DNA of 64,000 nt from JAWMQL01 sp033283165 (GCA_033283165.1 JAWMQL010000010.1:1-64000), one strand, 5' to 3'; positions 34,443-43,707 are shown, counted from the stretch's first letter. Numbers and translations: made by a program. Notes: a model not told the origin generated them from the letters alone.

Positions 34443-36152
34443 ATGAACTGGAAATCAGTGCTGGTGGTGCTGGTGGCACTGGGGGTGGGTCTTGGCGTTG
34501 TGTTCAGGCTGGCCACCAGGCTGCCCGTGGGGCCCGACCACCAGGTGTTTATCAATGGCGAGGTCATCACCATGGATTCGGAAAACCGGGTGGTGGAGGC
34601 GCTGGCCGTGCGCGGGGACCGGATCGAGGCGGCGGGCAGTACCGATGACATCATGGCCCTGGTAGAGGAGGGCACGGTCGTCCACGACCTGCGTGGCCGC
34701 ACCCTCTTGCCCGGCTTCATCGATGCCCACGGGCACTTCCCCGGCACCGGTGTGGCCGCTGTGGCGGCCGACCTGACCAGTCCGCCGGTTGGCCGGATGC
34801 TGAGTATCGAAGACGTGGTGGCTGCCTTGCAGGCCGAAGCCGAGCGGCGCCCGGACAGTGACTGGATCCACGGTTCCGGCTATGACGATACCCTGCTGCT
34901 GGAGAAGCGCCACCTCAACCGCGATGACCTCGACCGGGTATCCACCGAGCGCCCGGTGCTGGCCATGCACGTGTCGGGACATATCGTGGCGGTCAATTCC
35001 CGCGGCCTGGAACTGCTCGGCATCGACGCAAGCACCCCGGACCCGGCGGGCGGTGTCATTCAGCGCCGACCCGGATCGGACGAGCCCAACGGCGTGCTGG
35101 AAGAAACCGCGCGCATGGCGGCGATGAACCAGGCCATGGACATGGGTATGGCTGACTTTTTCGCTCTGACCAAGACCGCCCTGCTCGATTACCTCTCTCA
35201 CGGGGTGACCACGGCGCAGTCGGGAGGCATGACCAGGGAACTGCTGCAGGGCCTGACCATGGCCAGCAAACTGGGCATGATTCCCCTGCGGTTGAACATG
35301 TTTGCCTTCGAGGAGGACCTCGGGCCGGAACTGCTGAGCGGCGAGGTTGACCCTGCGGACTACCAGACTGAACGCGCCTCCCTGGTGGCGGTAAAACTGG
35401 TGGCCGATGGCAGTATCCAGGGCTATACCGGCTACCTGTCCCAGCCCTATTACACCCCGTACCAGGGCGATGAAAGCTATCGCGGGTATCCCTCCATAGA
35501 CCGGGAAACCCTGTTCAGCAAGGTCCAGGCCTACCATGAGGCCGGCTTTCAACTGGCTATTCACGGCAATGGCGACGCGTCCATCGAGGATATCCTGGAT
35601 GCGTTCGAGGCGGCCCAGCGTCAACACCCTGTTGACGACCCGCGCATGATCCTGATTCATGCCCAGATGGCGCGAGAGGACCAGGTCGCGCGGATGAAGG
35701 GCCTGGGAGTGACACCGAGTTTTTTCACCGCCCACACCTGGTTCTGGGGTGATCGGCACCGGGACATTTTCCTGGGACCAGAGCGGGCGGCGGTCATCAG
35801 TCCCTCCCGCTGGGCGCTGGACCACGGTGTTCGCTACAGTTCCCACCTGGACTCCCCGGTGGTGCCCATGCGGCCGCTGCAGGCAGTCTGGAGCCAGGTG
35901 TTCCGGCAAACCTACGCGGGAGACGTGCTGGGGCCGGAACAGCGGGTGGACGTGATGCAGGCATTGCGCGCAGTAACCATCGATGCCGCCTGGCAGACCT
36001 TCCAGGAGAACGATCGCGGCTCCCTGGAACCCGGTAAATACGCCGACATTGTGATCCTTTCGGGCAGTCCGCTGGCAGAGCCCGGGGCGATGCGTGAATT
36101 GCAGGTCGATCGCACGATCATCGGCGGCGCCGAGGTTTACCGCCGTCACTAG
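34443..36152 (+). CDS. YtcJ-like amidohydrolase family 3 enzyme, membrane-anchored
   Basis: 569 residues from the ATG at 34443. A longer frame from 34335 exists but would start inside slyX. One N-terminal membrane segment (VLVVLVALGVGLGVVF) suggests inner-membrane anchoring facing the periplasm or an uncleaved signal. The metal-binding start LLPGFIDAHGHFPG, then SDGSIQGYTG in the form VADGSIQGYTG, LAIHGNGDASIEDIL, and RAVTIDAAWQ follow. These enzymes hydrolyse C-N or C-O bonds with a bound metal; the substrate is unknown. Its C-terminus has the usual EPGKYADIVIL strand. Confidence 0.88.
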   Translation: MNWKSVLVVLVALGVGLGVVFRLATRLPVGPDHQVFINGEVITMDSENRVVEALAVRGDRIEAAGSTDDIMALVEEGTVVHDLRGRTLLPGFIDAHGHFPGTGVAAVAADLTSPPVGRMLSIEDVVAALQAEAERRPDSDWIHGSGYDDTLLLEKRHLNRDDLDRVSTERPVLAMHVSGHIVAVNSRGLELLGIDASTPDPAGGVIQRRPGSDEPNGVLEETARMAAMNQAMDMGMADFFALTKTALLDYLSHGVTTAQSGGMTRELLQGLTMASKLGMIPLRLNMFAFEEDLGPELLSGEVDPADYQTERASLVAVKLVADGSIQGYTGYLSQPYYTPYQGDESYRGYPSIDRETLFSKVQAYHEAGFQLAIHGNGDASIEDILDAFEAAQRQHPVDDPRMILIHAQMAREDQVARMKGLGVTPSFFTAHTWFWGDRHRDIFLGPERAAVISPSRWALDHGVRYSSHLDSPVVPMRPLQAVWSQVFRQTYAGDVLGPEQRVDVMQALRAVTIDAAWQTFQENDRGSLEPGKYADIVILSGSPLAEPGAMRELQVDRTIIGGAEVYRRH

Positions 36153-36277
36153 CGATAAATATCAGGCCGCACAGGCCGATTGCATGGACACCCCTGGGCC
36201 ATTCCTATATAAATAGCCAAACGGCCTAAGTGGTGTGCTTACGCTGTTTTCAGTCAGGGGAAAACAAGCCGTATAAC

Positions 36278-37351
36278 ATGTATCGCTACCGCGTCGATAA
36301 CGCCGTCACCTATACCGCCGAAGATCTGGTCCTGTTCAAGGAATCGCCCTTCGCCTGCTGGATGGAGCGATTGACCCTGGAAAACCCCGACCACGGGGTC
36401 GCACCCGACCCGGGCAGCGAGCCTCCCGGCGTCAACACCCGCAGCCAGGCTGACCTGGCGGATACGCTGCGCCGCGAGGGGCGCCGGGTCAGCCTGATTG
36501 ACTGGGAGCAGGAAGAGCCCCTGCGCCGGGCCGCGACCCTGGAAGCCATGCGCCACGGAGTCGATTTTATCGTGGATGGCCAGTTGGCGGTCGGTCCGCT
36601 GTCCGGCACCGCCAACCTGCTGATGCGGTCCAGCGGTTTCTCTGAACTGGGCAGCTACCTGTATGTACCCTGCGATACCCAGGGCAAGACCAACCTGCAT
36701 ACGGCTTTTCGTCTGTGCTTCCTGGCTGATCTGCTGCACGGTTTGCAGGGGCAGTTGCCGCCGCAACTGGTCATTATTCGGCCCGGTAATGAAGTGGTCC
36801 CCCTGCCCACGGACGACCATATTTATCTCTACCGGGCAATCAAGAAGCGCTTCATGGATGCCCAGCGGGATTTTCGCAAGCACCGTATGCCCGATCCCGC
36901 GGAATCCTCCCACTTCGGCCGCTGGGCACTCTGTGCCAACGAAATGATCAAACAGCGCATAGTCAGCGGCGAGCAGGCCGATGCCGCCCCGCAGGCTTCC
37001 GAACCGGCGGTCAGCCGGCCGCTTGGGCAGACCCTGGAAGACCGGGTGAGTGCCTACGACCTGGACGTGGTCGCGGGAACGGCGCCGGATGTGGTGTCGA
37101 CGGTGCAGGGCACCCTGGCGGAGCAGGCCAGGCGGCTCGCGGCGGAAGCCAGCGCCGGGCGGGGCTCGCCCGACCCGGTGAGCCCCGATCGGGATGGAGC
37201 AAGCTCCGCGGCGGCGGTGCCAGCCGAGCCTGTGGCGAAGGAGCCTGTCCCGGAAAGTTCGCGGCAGGGCTCGCCACCCCCGTCGCCCCGGTTGCGGCAG
37301 CCCCGGACCTTCAGCAGCAGCCTGATCACCAATGCCGCGCTGGAGGATTAA
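36278..37351 (+). CDS. conserved hypothetical, RecB/TM0106-like nuclease N-terminal type
   Basis: 357 residues from the ATG at 36278 (MYRYRVDNAVTY). The region to about 225 is well-structured: YTAEDLVLFKESPFACWMERLTLENPDHG, then ATLEAMRHGVDFIVDGQLAVGPLSGTANLLMR, and GSYLYVPCDTQGKTNLHTAFRLCFLADLL. The opening (surface Cys after SPF, early acidic helix) resembles the N-terminal half of uncharacterised TM0106-type RecB-like nucleases; residues D, E and K of a full PD-(D/E)XK site are not obvious. The last ~120 residues are Pro/Ser/Ala/Glu-rich and low in structure. A TATAAA box lies upstream near 36212-36217. Function is unknown; the nuclease link is a hypothesis. Confidence 0.55.
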   Translation: MYRYRVDNAVTYTAEDLVLFKESPFACWMERLTLENPDHGVAPDPGSEPPGVNTRSQADLADTLRREGRRVSLIDWEQEEPLRRAATLEAMRHGVDFIVDGQLAVGPLSGTANLLMRSSGFSELGSYLYVPCDTQGKTNLHTAFRLCFLADLLHGLQGQLPPQLVIIRPGNEVVPLPTDDHIYLYRAIKKRFMDAQRDFRKHRMPDPAESSHFGRWALCANEMIKQRIVSGEQADAAPQASEPAVSRPLGQTLEDRVSAYDLDVVAGTAPDVVSTVQGTLAEQARRLAAEASAGRGSPDPVSPDRDGASSAAAVPAEPVAKEPVPESSRQGSPPPSPRLRQPRTFSSSLITNAALED

Positions 37352-38499
37352 CGCAGGACCGAGAAGGCCTGCCGCAGTTCCTGCACGAACAGCTCGGGCT
37401 GCTCCAGTGCGGCGAAATGTCCACCGCGATCGAGTTCATTCCAGTACACCAGGTTACTGAAGCGTTTCTCCGCCCAGCGCCGGCTGCAGCGAAATATCTC
37501 GTGCGGGAAGATGGAGCATGCCACCGGCATGTCAATCGGGTCGAGGTTGGGGGAGGTGAAGCTTTCCCAGTAGAGCCGGGCGGAACTGCCGGCACAGTTG
37601 TTCAGCCAGTACAGCATGACGTTGTCGAGCAGTTCATCCCGGGACAGCACATGTTCCGGGTGTTTCTGGCCATTTTTTTCGCAGTCGCACCAGGCGTGAA
37701 ATTTTTCCACGATCCAGGCCATTTGCCCCACCGGAGAGTCCGCCAGGCCATAGGCCAGGGTCTGGGGGCGGGTCGATTGCTGCTTCGAGTAGCCTGAGCC
37801 CTGTGCGTCGTAGTCGGCCATGCTCTGCAGGGCCGCCTGCTCGCTGTCGCTGAGCTTATCCATGGTCTCCGGGTCGGGAGCGACAATCGGCATGTTCACA
37901 TGAATGCCGGCACAGTGTGCTGTTTCGGATATCCCCATCGCCTGGGTGATGATGCTGCCCCAATCCCCGCCCTGGGCGACATAGCGCTCGTAGCCGAGTC
38001 GCGCCATCAATGCACCCCACATGCGGCCAATGGCCGCGGCCGTGGTGCCCGTGTGGGTGGGCTTGCCGGAAAATCCGTAACCGGGCAGGGAAGGTGCGAC
38101 CACGTGAAATGCCTGCCCGGCGTCACCGCCGTACGCCGTGGGGTTGACCAGGGGATCGATGATCTTGTGGAACTCTATCACCGATCCGGGCCAGCCATGG
38201 GAGATGACCAGGGGCAGGGCATCCTGGTGCGGGCTGCGGCAGTGAATGAAGTGAATGTCCAGGCCACCGATGTCGGTCTTGAACTGGGGCCAGCCATTGA
38301 GTTTCTCCTCGCAGCGTCGCCAGTCGTACTCGCCGGCCCAGTAGTCGGCCAGTTCCCGGGTGTAGGCCAGCGGCATACCCTGTTCCCAGCCGCTGCAGGT
38401 TTCCGGTTCCGGCCAGCGGGTGCGCAGAATGCGCTGGCGCAGGTCGTCGAGGTCTGATTCGGGAACCGCGATTGTGAAGGGCGTGATCTGGTTGTCCAA
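37348..38499 (-). CDS. epoxide hydrolase (microsomal-type alpha/beta hydrolase)
   Basis: 383 residues. An N-terminal EHN lid (PFTIAVPESDLDDLRQRILRTRWPEP) precedes an alpha/beta hydrolase core. HGWPGS is the oxyanion-hole motif and GGDWGS carries the nucleophilic Asp. The tail contains GGHFAALEQPELF with the catalytic His. It opens epoxides to diols. It overlaps the 3' end of the neighbouring plus-strand gene by four bases. Neighbouring SDR and hydrolase genes fit a lipid or xenobiotic catabolism theme. Confidence 0.93.
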   Translation of the reverse strand: MDNQITPFTIAVPESDLDDLRQRILRTRWPEPETCSGWEQGMPLAYTRELADYWAGEYDWRRCEEKLNGWPQFKTDIGGLDIHFIHCRSPHQDALPLVISHGWPGSVIEFHKIIDPLVNPTAYGGDAGQAFHVVAPSLPGYGFSGKPTHTGTTAAAIGRMWGALMARLGYERYVAQGGDWGSIITQAMGISETAHCAGIHVNMPIVAPDPETMDKLSDSEQAALQSMADYDAQGSGYSKQQSTRPQTLAYGLADSPVGQMAWIVEKFHAWCDCEKNGQKHPEHVLSRDELLDNVMLYWLNNCAGSSARLYWESFTSPNLDPIDMPVACSIFPHEIFRCSRRWAEKRFSNLVYWNELDRGGHFAALEQPELFVQELRQAFSVLR

Positions 38500-38518
38500 G
38501 CGTTGTCCCCGGTTCTTC

Positions 38519-39961
38519 CTAGCAGGCGAGCCCGGCTTCTTCGCCGGATGCTGAACCAGTGTACTCAGCGATATCGAATCCCGCCAGCAACGCTTCCAGC
38601 CGGTCCCGTTCCTCCGGGTTTTCGCGGGTGCGGGCCAGCAGGTGTGTGGTGCGGGGCTGGCGATCCAGGAACAGCTTGCCGCTCAGGGCGGCTGCCTCGG
38701 GAGCCGCCGCCAGCCAGATAATGGTGTCTGCACCTTCCTCGGGGGATCGCAGGATGGCCCGGGTCAGCCGGTGGAAGCCGGGCAGCGCACTCTCGACCCC
38801 CGGGGTATCGGCCCAGCCCGGGTGCATGGCGTTGACCACGATTCCCTGTCCCTGCCAGCGTTCCGCCCAGCGCTCTGTCATGACCATCAGGGCGCGCTTG
38901 GCGCGGGCGTAGGCCACACTGCCGGAGTATCCCTCCTCGCCCATGATCAGCTCGTCGACCTTAAGCTGCTGGCTGTACATGCCGCCGGAGACCACGTTGA
39001 TTACACGGGCATTCCCTGCGGCGGCCAGCAGGGGCTGCAGTCCCTCGGTCAACCGGTAAGGACTCAACAGCAACAGGGCGAAGCTCTGCTCCAGCCCTTC
39101 GCTGGTAACCGACCTGGGATTGAACAGCGCCCCGGCGTTGTTGACCAATACATCGATTGCTTTGCCGCGTTGCTGCAGTCGGTGTGTCAGCTGTTCTACA
39201 TCGCGCATCAGGCTCAGGTCGGCAATCTCGACGTGCGGGGCCTGCTGCCCGGTTTCCCGCTGTATCTCGTCCATGAGCGGCCGGGCTTTACTCTCGTCGC
39301 GAATCACCAGGGTCAACTCCGCGCCCAACTCCGCCAGACGCAGGGCAGCGGCCCTGCCCAGGCCGGCGCTGGCACCGGTGATGACCACGTGCTTGCCACT
39401 CATGGACGCGGACAGGGGTGGCCAGTGGCGCCGCCCGCGCACGTAACCCAACCGTGAAAACATGGCCAGCCCGGGGAGCACCAGCTTGTCGGCCAGTTCA
39501 TTGCCGGCGCTGGTTTCCGGTGCCGGCAATTCCTGGTCGAGGGCCTTGCGCAGGCCCTCGACGGCATCCCGTCCCATGGATTGCATGCCCGATTCGAATC
39601 GTGACTCCAGTTTGGACAGGGGGCTGGAAAAGTCGAAGCTGGCCCGGTAGTCGATGTGGGTGCCAGAGGGCGTTTCGGAGAACTGGATGACGTCTTCCAC
39701 GGTAAACCAGCGGCAGGTGCCCTGCAAAACAATGCACTGATCCGTTTCCAGCCTGGTAATCGTATAGAGCAGGGTTACTGAACCAACGGGCAGGGCGCAG
39801 CGGACCCGGTAGCGGCTGCCGACGGCAGCCGGTCCCGGGGTAAGTTTCTCCGAAGAAAATGCGGTGGCGTCCCATTCCGCGCAGGTGCGGAAGTCGCTCA
39901 CATAGGCGAAGGCCTCGTTGAGAGGGCGTGAAGTGTCGATTTTTTCGTGTAGAACGATCAT
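38519..39961 (-). CDS. SRPBCC-SDR fusion protein
   Basis: 480 residues from the ATG at 39961, which has GGGAG eight bases upstream; an in-frame GTG lies 21 bases earlier. Residues 1 to about 140 are a SRPBCC/polyketide-cyclase-like lipid-binding fold. Residues 190 to about 430 are an SDR: TGASAGLG (195-202), NNAG, and a YARAK catalytic pair. The linker (about 145-185) may sit between the domains. The SRPBCC part may present a hydrophobic substrate to the dehydrogenase (inference). Single-gene unit near the epoxide hydrolase. Confidence 0.88.
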   Translation of the reverse strand: MIVLHEKIDTSRPLNEAFAYVSDFRTCAEWDATAFSSEKLTPGPAAVGSRYRVRCALPVGSVTLLYTITRLETDQCIVLQGTCRWFTVEDVIQFSETPSGTHIDYRASFDFSSPLSKLESRFESGMQSMGRDAVEGLRKALDQELPAPETSAGNELADKLVLPGLAMFSRLGYVRGRRHWPPLSASMSGKHVVITGASAGLGRAAALRLAELGAELTLVIRDESKARPLMDEIQRETGQQAPHVEIADLSLMRDVEQLTHRLQQRGKAIDVLVNNAGALFNPRSVTSEGLEQSFALLLLSPYRLTEGLQPLLAAAGNARVINVVSGGMYSQQLKVDELIMGEEGYSGSVAYARAKRALMVMTERWAERWQGQGIVVNAMHPGWADTPGVESALPGFHRLTRAILRSPEEGADTIIWLAAAPEAAALSGKLFLDRQPRTTHLLARTRENPEERDRLEALLAGFDIAEYTGSASGEEAGLAC

Positions 39962-40130
39962 TGTTTGCTCCCGGACAGACACCCTGTATACGTGTCGGTC
40001 CCGAGGCCAGTTCAGTAACAGAATATATTAGTCAATAAATCAGCGCTGTCTCCTGAACCGTGAAGGGGTGAATTTGACAAGTTTTGAATATGCGGCCATC
40101 TTCAACCCACCGTGATCAGGAACGCGACAC

Positions 40131-40772
40131 ATGTCTGAACAGAGTGCAGCCAGGGGAGTCGGTATGAAGCTGCTGTCCAGCCTGCAGACCTGTTGCTACG
40201 TCATGGGCCTCTGTTGTGTCGCGTATTTTTCGCTGCACCTGGTGCGCGGGGAGACCAGCCGCGCGGCCGCCATCGAGCAGTTTTCCGCTGTGCCGAGGCC
40301 CGATACCAGTCTCTGGGCTCCCGGCCGGATTGCCGATTATGAAGCCAGTCTCGAGGTGGAGTTGCCGCCGGTGATGGGCGTGCTCAGGATCCCTTCGCTG
40401 GACCTCGAGGTGCCGGTTTTTCCGTCCGCTTCCGACCTGGTAATGAACCGGGGCGCCGGGGTGATCGACGGCATGGCCTATCCACACGAACCCGGAAATA
40501 TCGGTATTGCCGGTCACCGGGACGGCTATTTCCGGGTGCTGAAGGATATCCAGGTCGGCGACAGGTTGACCCTGCAAACCCTGCTCGGGCCACGCCAGTT
40601 TACCGTGAACAAGCTGCAGATCGTGGAGATGGACGATACCCGGCTGCTACAGGACACCGAAGAGCAGACACTGACCCTGGTTACCTGCTACCCGTTTTAC
40701 TTTGTCGGACATGCGCCACAGAGGTTTATCGTGACGGCGTCTCTCGACACCACCAATGTCATTCTTAATTAA
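40131..40772 (+). CDS. class D-like proteobacterial sortase
   Basis: 213 residues. One membrane anchor near 20-37, then the sortase beta barrel. Catalytic residues are visible: His129 in AGHRDGYF, Cys186 in TLVTCYPF and Arg198 in PQRFIV. Sortases cleave an LPXT-type sorting signal and transfer the protein to an acceptor in the envelope. The next gene, 13 bases away, encodes its probable substrate. In proteobacteria most sortases sit beside a single target, as here. A TTGACA hexamer lies upstream near 40074, but no clear -10. Confidence 0.9.
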   Translation: MSEQSAARGVGMKLLSSLQTCCYVMGLCCVAYFSLHLVRGETSRAAAIEQFSAVPRPDTSLWAPGRIADYEASLEVELPPVMGVLRIPSLDLEVPVFPSASDLVMNRGAGVIDGMAYPHEPGNIGIAGHRDGYFRVLKDIQVGDRLTLQTLLGPRQFTVNKLQIVEMDDTRLLQDTEEQTLTLVTCYPFYFVGHAPQRFIVTASLDTTNVILN

Positions 40773-40785
40773 AGGAGGAAATGAC

Positions 40786-41343
40786 ATGCAAAAGAAGTTG
40801 ATAGTGGCAGTAGGCCTCGCACTGACCCTGGGCGCCAGTGCGCAGTTGCAGGCCCAGGACGCAACGCCCGGCTGTGAAGACCTGAACTGGTCGGCGGAGG
40901 TGTTGTCCGCTAATCCCGATATCGGGATGTCATGCCAGGGAGTGTACGAGAAAAATGGCATGTTGTACGCCAAGGCGTCCATCGAGGTCGTCAGGGTGCG
41001 CGGCAACCGGATCACCTTCCGGCCCTTGCACACCGACGGCAGCAAGGGTGAGAGCCGCAGCATTCAGGTTGAGCCCAGTTGGCGGGCCGAGATCGCCGGC
41101 CGCAAGTACCGCGCCAGCGACCTGACCCGCGGCCAGCAGCTGAATGTGTACCTGCCAGAAGATCGTTTTGCCCTGGCTACAACCGATGCCGATGGCCCGG
41201 ACGAGGCGGATATCGTGGTGATCGAGGAGGAAGTGGTGGAAATGCCGACGACCGCCAGTCCGCTGTTCCTGATCGGCCTGGTCGGTGGTGGCCTGCTTGC
41301 CCTCGGCGGCATGCTGGGAGGCCTGCGTCGTCGCCTGTCCTGA
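40786..41343 (+). CDS. sortase substrate with C-terminal sorting signal
   Basis: 185 residues from the ATG at 40786, with AAAGGAGG as ribosome site. A signal peptide ends near AQLQAQ. The mature part has two cysteines (CEDLNW, SCQG) and strands, with no known domain. The C-terminus carries a tripartite sorting signal: MPTTAS at 153-158, a hydrophobic stretch (LFLIGLVGGGLLALGGMLGGL), then RRR. MPTTAS fits the LPxTAS-like motif seen with proteobacterial sortases. I infer that the adjacent sortase attaches it in the envelope. The acceptor is unknown. Confidence 0.88.
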   Translation: MQKKLIVAVGLALTLGASAQLQAQDATPGCEDLNWSAEVLSANPDIGMSCQGVYEKNGMLYAKASIEVVRVRGNRITFRPLHTDGSKGESRSIQVEPSWRAEIAGRKYRASDLTRGQQLNVYLPEDRFALATTDADGPDEADIVVIEEEVVEMPTTASPLFLIGLVGGGLLALGGMLGGLRRRLS

Positions 41344-41364
41344 TTTACCCGGACTTGAACCAGA

Positions 41365-41389
41365 GGGGCTTCGGCCCCTTTTTTCTTTT
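41365..41389 (+). terminator. intrinsic terminator after the sortase operon
   Basis: GGGGC (41365-41369), loop TTCG, GCCCC (41374-41378), then a T-rich tract to 41389. It begins 22 bases after the sortase substrate stop and the T-tract reaches the 3' end of the convergent small gene, so it may work for the plus-strand unit. Confidence 0.88.
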
Positions 41390-41733
41390 CACTTATGGGA
41401 TTCGTCCACCCAGATCCTGCGCAGTGGCTCCCCGAAGTCGTCGTACAGGGTTTTGCGCCGGGGACTTGGCAGGCGTGAACGCTTTCGCGTCGGCGTGCGT
41501 TTCAATCGTTGCTGGCGCCGTTCTTCCAGCCGCGCCACCACTTCCGGGACGGGCGTACGTTGACTGCGGGGCTCCAGGAACAGGCGCCGGTTGAGATAGA
41601 GCGGGGGCTCGGTTGGGTCCTTGCCGCTGTGCCCCGTCGGCACCTGTTCGACGCGCCCGCCGCGATCCAGGTAATTCTCTACCTGGCGTTGCAGGTCGGC
41701 TCTCAGGTCCGCTTTACTTACCGGCTTCTTCAC
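41389..41733 (-). CDS. SutA-like small basic protein
   Basis: 114 residues, highly charged. LQRQVENYLDRGGRVEQVP resembles the FLxRGGKVQEV motif of SutA, a Pseudomonas RNA polymerase-binding regulator, but the acidic N-terminus of SutA is replaced by a short basic one and the C-terminus (RLKRTPTRKRSRLPSPRRK) is strongly basic. It is a hypothesis only; the conserved core is a short motif. Possibly nucleic-acid-binding. Confidence 0.55.
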   Translation of the reverse strand: MKKPVSKADLRADLQRQVENYLDRGGRVEQVPTGHSGKDPTEPPLYLNRRLFLEPRSQRTPVPEVVARLEERRQQRLKRTPTRKRSRLPSPRRKTLYDDFGEPLRRIWVDESHK

Positions 41734-41799
41734 GACGCGCTATCTGCCCTGCCACCCGGAGTGGAACAAACCACCTAGTATAACCTTCGTTCCGTTCGT

Positions 41800-42738
41800 T
41801 TACAGCGATTTTGGCGCGCTGAATTCCGCCCGCAACCGCGCCTCGGGACCCTCATGCTGCAGCGTGACCCGGTCGCCGTTGATGGTCACCCCCAGGCTGC
41901 GAAAGAGCGCCCGGTGATCGGGAACCTCTGTAGATGAGGCCAGTTCCCGGTACAGGGGTTCGAACAGGGCCACCCCGTTTAACTCGTCCAGGCGCTGCGC
42001 CATCTGCGCGACTGACAGGCGCAGATCCGCGCAGCAGCGGTTGAGTTTTTCAAGTGCCTGGTCCAGGTCCATGCGACCCTCGGACTGCAGGCGCAGGCGG
42101 GTGTCGGCGCTGAGGAAATACCAGGCGCCGCTCCAGTGCACCCGCATGTAGGCGCCGGTTGCACGCATGGAATCCGAGGCTGCCGACAGCGGCATCCCCT
42201 CGGCCGACCGGTCCCGACGGCCTCGTTCGAAGCCGTTGTGCAGTTTCTGCCAGAGCTGTTGCTCGTTTATCTGACCGCTGCGTGCACGCAGCAGGTTCTG
42301 GTAGTAACTGGCCAGACCTTCACTGAACCAGATGTCACCGCTGCCGCGGTAGGGAATCAGCAAATGAGCCAACTCGTGATAGCCGGTCCAGGAAGCGCTC
42401 AGGGACTCCCGTTCCGGATTGGGGATTGTGAAAAACTCCACCCGGTCCACTTCGCCGCGAACGACCTTCGCCCACGGGATGGGATCGCTGCTGGAAGCTG
42501 AAATCGGAACCACGGTTATTTGCCATTGCTTGCGCGGCCAGCGTCCGAAGACCTGCAGCAGGGATTCGGACAGGACCTCGATCCAGTGCCGCAACTCCTC
42601 GCGCTGCCGCGCGTCGAATTGCGGGCTGACCTGCACCTCCAGCAGCGAGTCGCCTCGCCTGAGGTGCCAGGAGGACAGTGACTGGGCCGGACACGCAACG
42701 GGGAACAGCAGCAGGCAGGTCAGCAACAGGCGCCGCAC
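41800..42738 (-). CDS. exported gluzincin-like zinc metalloprotease
   Basis: 312 residues, starting at a GTG (42738) a few bases after the stop of the MBL hydrolase gene. A signal peptide ends near ACPAQS. The zinc site is clear: HELAH at 121-125, then Glu140 in WFSEGLASYY, about 19 residues later, as in M1/M61-type gluzincins. The rest is helical. It acts outside the cytoplasm by inference; peptidase substrate is unknown. It forms a pair with the MBL hydrolase. Confidence 0.85.
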   Translation of the reverse strand: MRRLLLTCLLLFPVACPAQSLSSWHLRRGDSLLEVQVSPQFDARQREELRHWIEVLSESLLQVFGRWPRKQWQITVVPISASSSDPIPWAKVVRGEVDRVEFFTIPNPERESLSASWTGYHELAHLLIPYRGSGDIWFSEGLASYYQNLLRARSGQINEQQLWQKLHNGFERGRRDRSAEGMPLSAASDSMRATGAYMRVHWSGAWYFLSADTRLRLQSEGRMDLDQALEKLNRCCADLRLSVAQMAQRLDELNGVALFEPLYRELASSTEVPDHRALFRSLGVTINGDRVTLQHEGPEARLRAEFSAPKSL

Positions 42739-42744
42739 GAGGCC

Positions 42745-43707
42745 TTACTCGGGCTCTGCGGTGCCGACACCCGCCAACTCGGCCATTTGCGCGAACAGCG
42801 TGAAAATGTCGGTGGTTTCCTGTTCGTGCCTGAATTCCCGGTAGAGGGAGTCAACATTCACTGCAATGCGCTCCGGCTCAGACCAACTGGCGTATTCGGC
42901 CAGTTCGATGTCTTTGGCTGCCTCAAATGCACTCAACCCGGCGTCGTATCGCCTGCGTGCCTGGTCTCGCACGTAGCACAGGTATTCCCGCACCTGAACC
43001 ACTCCACGCCGGTCGGTGACCGGGCCGTGTCCCGGGACGACATGTTCCACGTCCATGGCCTCGATCTTCTCACAGGCGGCGATCCAGTTGGCTACCGGCC
43101 CCTGCCACATGATCGGCGTACTCTCGACAAACAGGATGTCGCCGGTGAACACGGTCCGGTCACGGGGCGAGTACGCCAGTACGTCACCCCGGGTGTGGGC
43201 GGGACCGACCTCCGTCAGGTATACCGGTTTATCGCCTACCTGCAGGGCGAGTTCTCCGCTGAATGTGCGGGTAGGGGGGGTGAAGCGGATACCGTCGAAC
43301 TGGAACTGGCCGAAGCAGTGCAGGAAGTACTGCCCTGCGGCACCCAGCTCGCGAGCCTGGGCAGTGATGCCCGCCATCAGTTCCGGCGGTAGCTCGGCCA
43401 TTTCCGCCGCGGACGCGGCCGAGGCGATAATCTCTGCTCCTGCCACGCGCTCGTTGCCGTGACAGTGATCGCCATTGGCATGGCTGTTGACCAGGGTATC
43501 GATTCGGTCCGCAGCGGGTTCGGCGTCGCGCATGGCCCGCAGCATGACGTCCGTCAGGGTCAGGTCAAACAGGGTGTCGACCAACAGGGATTCCCCGCTG
43601 TCGGCAACCAGGCCGGCGTTACTCCAGCCCCAGCCTCCCCCGGAGGCCACCCAGGCCCAGCTTCCATTTGCCAGCATATGCAGCTGTCCGCGATCGTGGC
43701 GAGACAT
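42745..43707 (-). CDS. MBL-fold metallo-hydrolase with HANGDH motif
   Basis: 320 residues. The metallo-beta-lactamase fold shows NSHANGDHCHGN (His76, Asp80, His81), where the usual HxHxDH has Asn78 in place of the second His. GPAHTRGDV and DILFV, then VPGHGPV supply the other metal ligands. The Asn form occurs in a known MBL subgroup, so activity may be retained. Substrate unknown. It precedes the zinc protease on the same strand. Confidence 0.9.
   Translation of the reverse strand: MSRHDRGQLHMLANGSWAWVASGGGWGWSNAGLVADSGESLLVDTLFDLTLTDVMLRAMRDAEPAADRIDTLVNSHANGDHCHGNERVAGAEIIASAASAAEMAELPPELMAGITAQARELGAAGQYFLHCFGQFQFDGIRFTPPTRTFSGELALQVGDKPVYLTEVGPAHTRGDVLAYSPRDRTVFTGDILFVESTPIMWQGPVANWIAACEKIEAMDVEHVVPGHGPVTDRRGVVQVREYLCYVRDQARRRYDAGLSAFEAAKDIELAEYASWSEPERIAVNVDSLYREFRHEQETTDIFTLFAQMAELAGVGTAEPE

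Noticed and set aside
34455..36149. 564-codon minus-strand ORF across the YtcJ-like gene
   Set aside because: Antisense shadow, mirrors the codon pattern of the amidohydrolase.
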